Below are positions 60,066 through 64,000 of a DNA stretch of 64,000 nucleotides, piece after piece. How positions within the stretch are numbered: position 1 is the first letter of the stretch; each line of letters begins with the position of its first letter. Under the pieces are notes generated by a model, which was given only the letters and a program-made list of their open reading frames with translations, did no database searches and had not been told where the DNA came from. A program made the translations under genes and the position numbers. The DNA comes from Williamsia limnetica (GTDB lineage Bacteria; Actinomycetota; Actinomycetes; Mycobacteriales; Mycobacteriaceae), in the NCBI RefSeq assembly GCF_003217475.1, contig NZ_QJSP01000005.1, positions 124,001 to 188,000 on the forward strand, in the 5' to 3' direction.

Positions 60066-60861
60066 TCACAGCTGGCTCGACGAGCACATCGAGCTCTATG
60101 CGGTGGGCGCGCTCGACGACACCGAGATCGACCGGATCGAGGTGGAGATCGCCCGCGAGACCGTTGCCGAGCAGCGTCGGTACCGCCACGAGGTCTCGCG
60201 CACCCGCGAGGCGCTCGCGCAGATGACCGTCCAGGTCGCCACGCCGCCGCCACCGCGGATCCGTGAACAGATCATGGCCAACCTCTCGTCAGGACCGCTG
60301 GAACGGCCAGACGGGCGAGGGACGTCGCCGGATTTTGACCTGTCCACGGATGGCGTGGACACCGGTACCCCACCGAACAACGTCATCGACCTCGCTACCC
60401 GTCGCCGTCGCATCAGCCTGGCGGTCGGCTCTGTGGCAGCTGCCCTGATGCTCGTCATCGGCGGCGTGTTGGTCGGCAGGGTGACCGCACCGGACACGGG
60501 CGCGCCGGTGGCGAACCAGCTCGAGCAGGACACCAGCAAGGTGCTCAGCGCACCCGACATGCAACTCCGGCAGGACGCCGTGGGAGGCGGAAACGTCACC
60601 GTGGCGGCATCCCGCGAGGCGAACACGGCGGTGGTCTTCGCCGACGGCCTGCCGCCGACCCCGACCGGTCAGACGTATCAGATGTGGCTCCTCGGCGACG
60701 CGCACGATCCGACGTCGGTGGGCCTCATGCAGGGCGACCCCGGGCGTCAGGTGATCGCGCTCGACGACCTGACGGGGTCGAACCGGCTGGGCATCACGAT
60801 CGAGCCCGAGGGCGGATCTCCGCAGCCGACCGGCGAAGTGATCACGGCAGTCCAGTTCTGA
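60058..60861 (+). CDS. rskA: Anti-sigma-K factor RskA
   Basis: 267-residue single-pass membrane protein. The cytosolic anti-sigma domain (WLDEHIELYAVGALDDTEIDRIE) lies within residues 1-60; a membrane helix covers about 119-140; the outer domain from about 150 has TYQMWLLGDAHDPTSVGLMQGD and EPEGGSPQPTGEVITAVQF, typical of RskA. It holds SigK inactive until regulated proteolysis. Confidence 0.93.
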   Translation: MADHSWLDEHIELYAVGALDDTEIDRIEVEIARETVAEQRRYRHEVSRTREALAQMTVQVATPPPPRIREQIMANLSSGPLERPDGRGTSPDFDLSTDGVDTGTPPNNVIDLATRRRRISLAVGSVAAALMLVIGGVLVGRVTAPDTGAPVANQLEQDTSKVLSAPDMQLRQDAVGGGNVTVAASREANTAVVFADGLPPTPTGQTYQMWLLGDAHDPTSVGLMQGDPGRQVIALDDLTGSNRLGITIEPEGGSPQPTGEVITAVQF

Positions 60862-60952
60862 GCGCAGATTCGCGGTTGTACTGCGACGATGCACGCCGCC
60901 ATCTGCTTCGGCGTGGGTGTCTGTAACTACTGAGTGTGTCGAGTTCAACACC

Positions 60953-60980
60953 CTGACACCGGCACTTCGCGTGCTATGTT
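60953..60980 (+). promoter_or_regulatory. Candidate housekeeping promoter of the pnt operon
   Basis: -35-like CTGACA (60953-60958), 16-base spacer, -10-like TATGTT (60975-60980). Five of six and four of six bases match the SigA consensus TTGACA / TATAAT. A strong hairpin begins about 12 bases after it. Confidence 0.5.
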
Positions 60981-60991
60981 CCAACGCAGTG

Positions 60992-61020
60992 ATGTGGCGC
61001 ACGCGTGTCGTGCGCCACAT
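60992..61020 (+). promoter_or_regulatory. Leader hairpin of the pnt operon
   Basis: Perfect 11-base stem ATGTGGCGCAC / GTGCGCCACAT with a seven-base loop, 72 bases before pntAA. No T-run follows, so it is less likely a terminator for rskA than a 5' leader stem-loop or a protein-binding palindrome. Confidence 0.6.
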
Positions 61021-61092
61021 CAGGCTATTTAGGGGTGGGCACCGGAGCAGCTCTATCGGTTGTCCACCCATACCCATGACGAGGGAGCTTGT

Positions 61093-62208
61093 ATGAGTGT
61101 GGGTGTCGTGCGTGAAACGACAGCTGGGGAGAACCGGGTGGCGTTGGTGCCGAAGGTGGTGGCAACGCTGGTGGGCAAGGGCGTGCCGGTGATCGTGGAG
61201 TCCGGTGCGGGTGAGGCCGCGTTGATTCCGGATCAGTTGTATGCCGATGCCGGTGCGTCGGTCGGTGACGCGTGGTCGGCTGATGTGGTGGTGAAGGTCG
61301 ATGCACCCACCGATGCCGAGATCGGCAAGTTGTCGTCGGGTTCGTCGTTGATCGGTTTCCTGGCGCCGCGCAATCAGGAGAATCAGATCGGCGCATTGAA
61401 GGCCGCCGGTGTGCAGGCCTTTGCGGTGGAGGCGATCCCGCGTATTTCTCGTGCGCAGTCGATGGATGCGTTGTCGTCCCAGGGCAACGTCTCGGGCTAC
61501 AAGGCCGTGATCTTGGCAGCAGAGAAGTCCACGCGCTTTTTCCCGATGCTGACCACCGCCGCCGGTACGGTGAAGCCGGCGACGGTGCTGGTGCTCGGTG
61601 TGGGGGTGGCGGGTTTGCAGGCGTTGGCCACAGCCAAGCGTCTCGGTGCCCGCACCACGGGGTATGACGTGCGCCCGGAGGTGGCCGAGCAGGTCAAGTC
61701 CGTGGGCGGGCAGTGGCTCGATCTGGGTATCGACGCTGCCGGTGAAGGCGGTTATGCCCGTGAGTTGACCGACGATGAGCGCGCGAAGCAGCAGCAGGCC
61801 CTCGAGGACGCGATCAAGAGTTTCGATGTGGTCATCACGACCGCACTGGTGCCGGGTCGTCCGGCACCGCGGCTGGTGACCGCGGCTGCAGTCGAAGGTA
61901 TGAAGCCCGGCAGTGTGGTGGTCGATCTGGCCGGTGAGACCGGCGGCAACTGCGAGCTGACCGAGCCCGGTGAGAATGTGATCAAGCATGATGTGCTGAT
62001 CTGCAGCCCGCTGAATCTGCCCGCGGGGATGCCTGAGCATGCCAGCGAGTTGTATGCAAAGAACATTCTGGCGTTGATCGAACTCGCGCTTGATGATGAC
62101 GGTAATTTCGCGCCGGACTTTTCTGACGAGGTGTTGGCCGCGGCGTGTGTGACCCGCGAGGCCCCGACTTCTGATGTTTCTGGCACTGATGTGAAGGCTG
62201 GTGCCTGA
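61093..62208 (+). CDS. pntAA: NAD(P) transhydrogenase alpha subunit, NAD(H)-binding part
   Basis: 371-residue cytosolic subunit (domain I). It starts with the alanine-dehydrogenase-like RETTAGENRVALVPKVV and contains the Rossmann loop LVLGVGVAGLQALATAKRLGA and the mobile loop YARELTDDERAKQQQ. It binds NAD(H) for proton-coupled hydride transfer to NADP+. First gene of the three-subunit form found in many actinobacteria. GAGGGA precedes the ATG. Confidence 0.95.
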   Translation: MSVGVVRETTAGENRVALVPKVVATLVGKGVPVIVESGAGEAALIPDQLYADAGASVGDAWSADVVVKVDAPTDAEIGKLSSGSSLIGFLAPRNQENQIGALKAAGVQAFAVEAIPRISRAQSMDALSSQGNVSGYKAVILAAEKSTRFFPMLTTAAGTVKPATVLVLGVGVAGLQALATAKRLGARTTGYDVRPEVAEQVKSVGGQWLDLGIDAAGEGGYARELTDDERAKQQQALEDAIKSFDVVITTALVPGRPAPRLVTAAAVEGMKPGSVVVDLAGETGGNCELTEPGENVIKHDVLICSPLNLPAGMPEHASELYAKNILALIELALDDDGNFAPDFSDEVLAAACVTREAPTSDVSGTDVKAGA

Positions 62209-62211
62209 AAG

Positions 62212-62541
62212 ATGTATACGGGTTTACTCGCGAATATCGCGATTTTGGTGCTGGCGGGTTTTGTCGGTTTTGCGGTGATCTCCAAGGTCCCCAATACGTT
62301 GCACACGCCGTTGATGTCGGGCACGAACGCCATTCACGGCATCGTGGTGCTCGGTGCGTTGATCGTGCTGGGGCGCTTGCCTGATGATGCTCCGTGGGGT
62401 GTGCGGATCATCGCGTTCGTCGCGTTGATCTTCGGGACCCTGAACGTGGTCGGTGGGTTCTTGGTCACCGACCGGATGCTGGGCATGTTCAAGAGCAAGA
62501 AGGCCCCCGTGGCGGCGCCGGAGCAGGGAGCTGACAAGTGA
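62212..62541 (+). CDS. pntAB: NAD(P) transhydrogenase alpha subunit, membrane part
   Basis: 109-residue membrane subunit with three helices (IAILVLAGFVGFAVISKVPNTLHTPLMSGTNAIHGIVVLGAL). With pntB it forms the proton channel. Three bases after pntAA; overlaps pntB by GTGA. Confidence 0.94.
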   Translation: MYTGLLANIAILVLAGFVGFAVISKVPNTLHTPLMSGTNAIHGIVVLGALIVLGRLPDDAPWGVRIIAFVALIFGTLNVVGGFLVTDRMLGMFKSKKAPVAAPEQGADK

Positions 62542-63980
62542 ACAACTTGGTCAATATTCTTTACATCATTGCGTTTTCGATGTTCATCCTCGGTTTGTCG
62601 GGGTTGACCGGACCGAAGACAGCGGTGCGCGGCAACTGGATCGCTGCTGCCGGTATGGGTATCGCCGTGATCGCGACGTTGATCGAGATCCGCGATACCT
62701 ATGCCATCAACTGGATTCTGATCGTGGCCGGGTTGGCGATCGGTGTGATCTTGGGTGTGCCGCCGGCCAAGAGGACGAAGATGACGGCGATGCCGCAGTT
62801 GGTGGCACTGTTCAACGGTGTCGGCGGCGGTACGGTGGCGTTGATCGCCTGGACCGAGTTCATCGAGACCGCAGGTTTCTCGGAGTTCAAGCACGGCGAG
62901 GAACCGACCATCCACATCGTGATCGGGTCGCTGTTCGCGGCGATCATCGGTTCGGTGTCGTTCTGGGGCTCGCTGATCGCGTTCCTGAAGCTGCAGGAGT
63001 TGCTGAACAAGAACGTGGAGAAGGCGTTCGTCAAGAACGCGAAGATCTTCCAGGTCGCGAACATCGTGTTGCTGCTCGTCGCGCTCGCGGCGTGTGTGTT
63101 CATCGGCATCAACGCCACCCCGGGTGAGGGTTCGTCGCAGTGGTGGATCGTGCTGGTGCTCATCGCCGCGGGGATCATGGGCTTGTTCGTGGTGTTGCCG
63201 ATCGGTGGCGCCGACATGCCGGTGGTCATCTCGCTGCTCAACGCGTTGACCGGTTTGTCGGCCGCGGCAGCTGGTCTGGCGCTGAACAACACCGCGATGA
63301 TCGTGGCCGGCATGATCGTCGGCGCCTCGGGCAGCATTTTGACGAACCTGATGGCGACGGCGATGAACCGGTCCATCCCGGCGATCGTGTTCGGGTCGTT
63401 CGGCGGTGGAGGCGGCGCTGCTGCTGCGGGTCCGGCCGGCGAGCAGGGGACCGTCAAGGCCACCAGCGCTGCCGATGCCGCGATCCAGATGGCGTACGCC
63501 AGCCAGGTCATCGTCGTTCCGGGTTACGGGCTCGCGGTGGCCCAGGCTCAGCACGCGGTGAAGGACATGGCGAGCATTCTGGAGGAGAAGGGCGTCGAGG
63601 TGAAGTACGCCATCCATCCGGTCGCCGGTCGTATGCCCGGGCACATGAATGTGCTGCTCGCCGAGGCTGATGTCGAGTATGACGCGATGAAGGAAATGGA
63701 CGACATCAACGGTGAGTTCTCGCGTACCGATGTCACCCTGGTCATCGGCGCCAACGATGTCACCAACCCCGCCGCCCGCAACGACCCGTCCAGCCCGATC
63801 CACGGGATGCCGATCTTGAACGTCGACCAGTCCCGCTCGGTCATCGTCCTCAAACGCGGTATGGCTTCGGGATACGCCGGTATCGACAACCCACTGTTCA
63901 CCGCACCGGGCACTTCAATGCTCTTCGGCGACGCCAAGAAGTCCGTCGGCCTCGTCATCGAGGAGCTCAAGGCTTTGTAG
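62538..63980 (+). CDS. pntB: NAD(P) transhydrogenase beta subunit
   Basis: 480-residue subunit: nine or so helices (about 1-290) with the proton-path region NGVGGGTVALIAWTEFI, and a C-terminal NADP(H)-binding domain III with VVPGYGLAVAQAQHAV and IGANDVTNPAARNDPSSPIHGMPILNVDQSRSVIVLKRGMASGYAGIDNPLF. GTG start overlaps pntAB. The complex uses the proton gradient to make NADPH from NADH. Confidence 0.96.
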   Translation: MNNLVNILYIIAFSMFILGLSGLTGPKTAVRGNWIAAAGMGIAVIATLIEIRDTYAINWILIVAGLAIGVILGVPPAKRTKMTAMPQLVALFNGVGGGTVALIAWTEFIETAGFSEFKHGEEPTIHIVIGSLFAAIIGSVSFWGSLIAFLKLQELLNKNVEKAFVKNAKIFQVANIVLLLVALAACVFIGINATPGEGSSQWWIVLVLIAAGIMGLFVVLPIGGADMPVVISLLNALTGLSAAAAGLALNNTAMIVAGMIVGASGSILTNLMATAMNRSIPAIVFGSFGGGGGAAAAGPAGEQGTVKATSAADAAIQMAYASQVIVVPGYGLAVAQAQHAVKDMASILEEKGVEVKYAIHPVAGRMPGHMNVLLAEADVEYDAMKEMDDINGEFSRTDVTLVIGANDVTNPAARNDPSSPIHGMPILNVDQSRSVIVLKRGMASGYAGIDNPLFTAPGTSMLFGDAKKSVGLVIEELKAL

Positions 63981-63994
63981 AGAACATGCTCTAC
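63977..63994. terminator. Short inverted repeat at the end of pntB
   Basis: GTAGAG-AACATG-CTCTAC overlaps the pntB stop codon. A six-base stem is weak; possible terminator, but the window ends before any T-run can be judged. Confidence 0.3.
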
Positions 63995-64000
63995 GCAGAG

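Noticed and set aside
60862-60952. Rho-independent terminator directly after rskA
   Set aside because: The only strong stem in the gap lies after a promoter-like element and has no T-run, so it was called a pnt leader hairpin instead.
1-64000. tRNA, rRNA, insertion sequences, integrases or phage genes
   Set aside because: No transposase or integrase motifs, no tRNA-like cloverleaf with a CCA-type end, and no terminal repeats with target duplications were seen by eye.

Overview
The window is high-GC actinobacterial DNA. Several genes point to a mycolic-acid-bearing member of the Mycobacteriales, most like Gordonia or a close relative such as Williamsia or Rhodococcus. They are a secreted mycolyltransferase of the antigen 85 type, a SigK/RskA sigma/anti-sigma pair beside an MPT70/MPT83-like fasciclin lipoprotein, a KstR-type steroid operator, an LdtMt2-like L,D-transpeptidase and a three-subunit proton-translocating transhydrogenase. 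The genus is inferred from gene content and remembered family sequences, not from a search. No rRNA, tRNA, CRISPR array, insertion sequence or prophage was recognised. Genes are densely packed on both strands, with many ATGA overlaps.

Layout. 1-2.4 kb: a guaiacol O-demethylase locus (gcoA, the first codons of gcoB, and a divergent AraC-type regulator). 2.5-10.9 kb: housekeeping and metabolic genes (PEP-mutase-like lyase, sugar-dehydrogenase lipoprotein, Na+/H+ antiporter, 2-hydroxyacid dehydrogenase with rnhA, nitronate monooxygenase with a SLAC1-type carrier, a GH16-like protein and a 49-residue acidic protein). 11-16 kb: a poorly conserved stretch with hypothetical genes, then a stress-protein/transporter pair, sseA and a second copy of the 49-residue protein. 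16-18.3 kb: two divergent cell-wall enzymes (M23 peptidase and L,D-transpeptidase). 18.4-22.9 kb: a GntR-controlled nitrogen operon (allophanate-hydrolase-type amidase, biuret-hydrolase-like cysteine hydrolase, NCS2 permease). 23-26.5 kb: oxidoreductases and regulators.

26.7-29.1 kb: a tandem pair of QueC-like PP-loop proteins, the least understood genes here. 29.2-35.9 kb: mycolyltransferase, thioesterase, two multidrug-type MFS exporters (one with its TetR regulator) and an AlkC/AlkD-like protein. 36-40.6 kb: an acyl-CoA synthetase behind a Mn/Zn/Fe-type ABC importer. 40.6-46.7 kb: hydrolase/LysR/TDT carrier, a lone nadB, HxlR and VOC genes, and a protein with two C-x5-H-x-G-x-H motifs. 46.7-49.5 kb: the copper operon csoR-copZ-copA behind a clear CsoR operator. 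49.6-54.6 kb: aquaporin, pirin, azlCD with a cupin regulator, and a luciferase-like oxidoreductase. 54.6-56.1 kb: a steroid-dehydrogenase-like flavoprotein behind a perfect KstR palindrome. 56.2-60.9 kb: the SigK locus, with fasciclin lipoprotein and molybdopterin oxidoreductase facing away from each other across two matching SigK-type promoters, followed by sigK and rskA. 61-64 kb: pntAA-pntAB-pntB.

The strongest structural observations are four. There is a divergent pair of CCATCC-N15-CCGAA promoters. Three nested double-hairpin elements sit exactly at three convergent gene junctions. The PP-loop gene pair is duplicated in tandem. The window also holds two paralogous 49-residue proteins.
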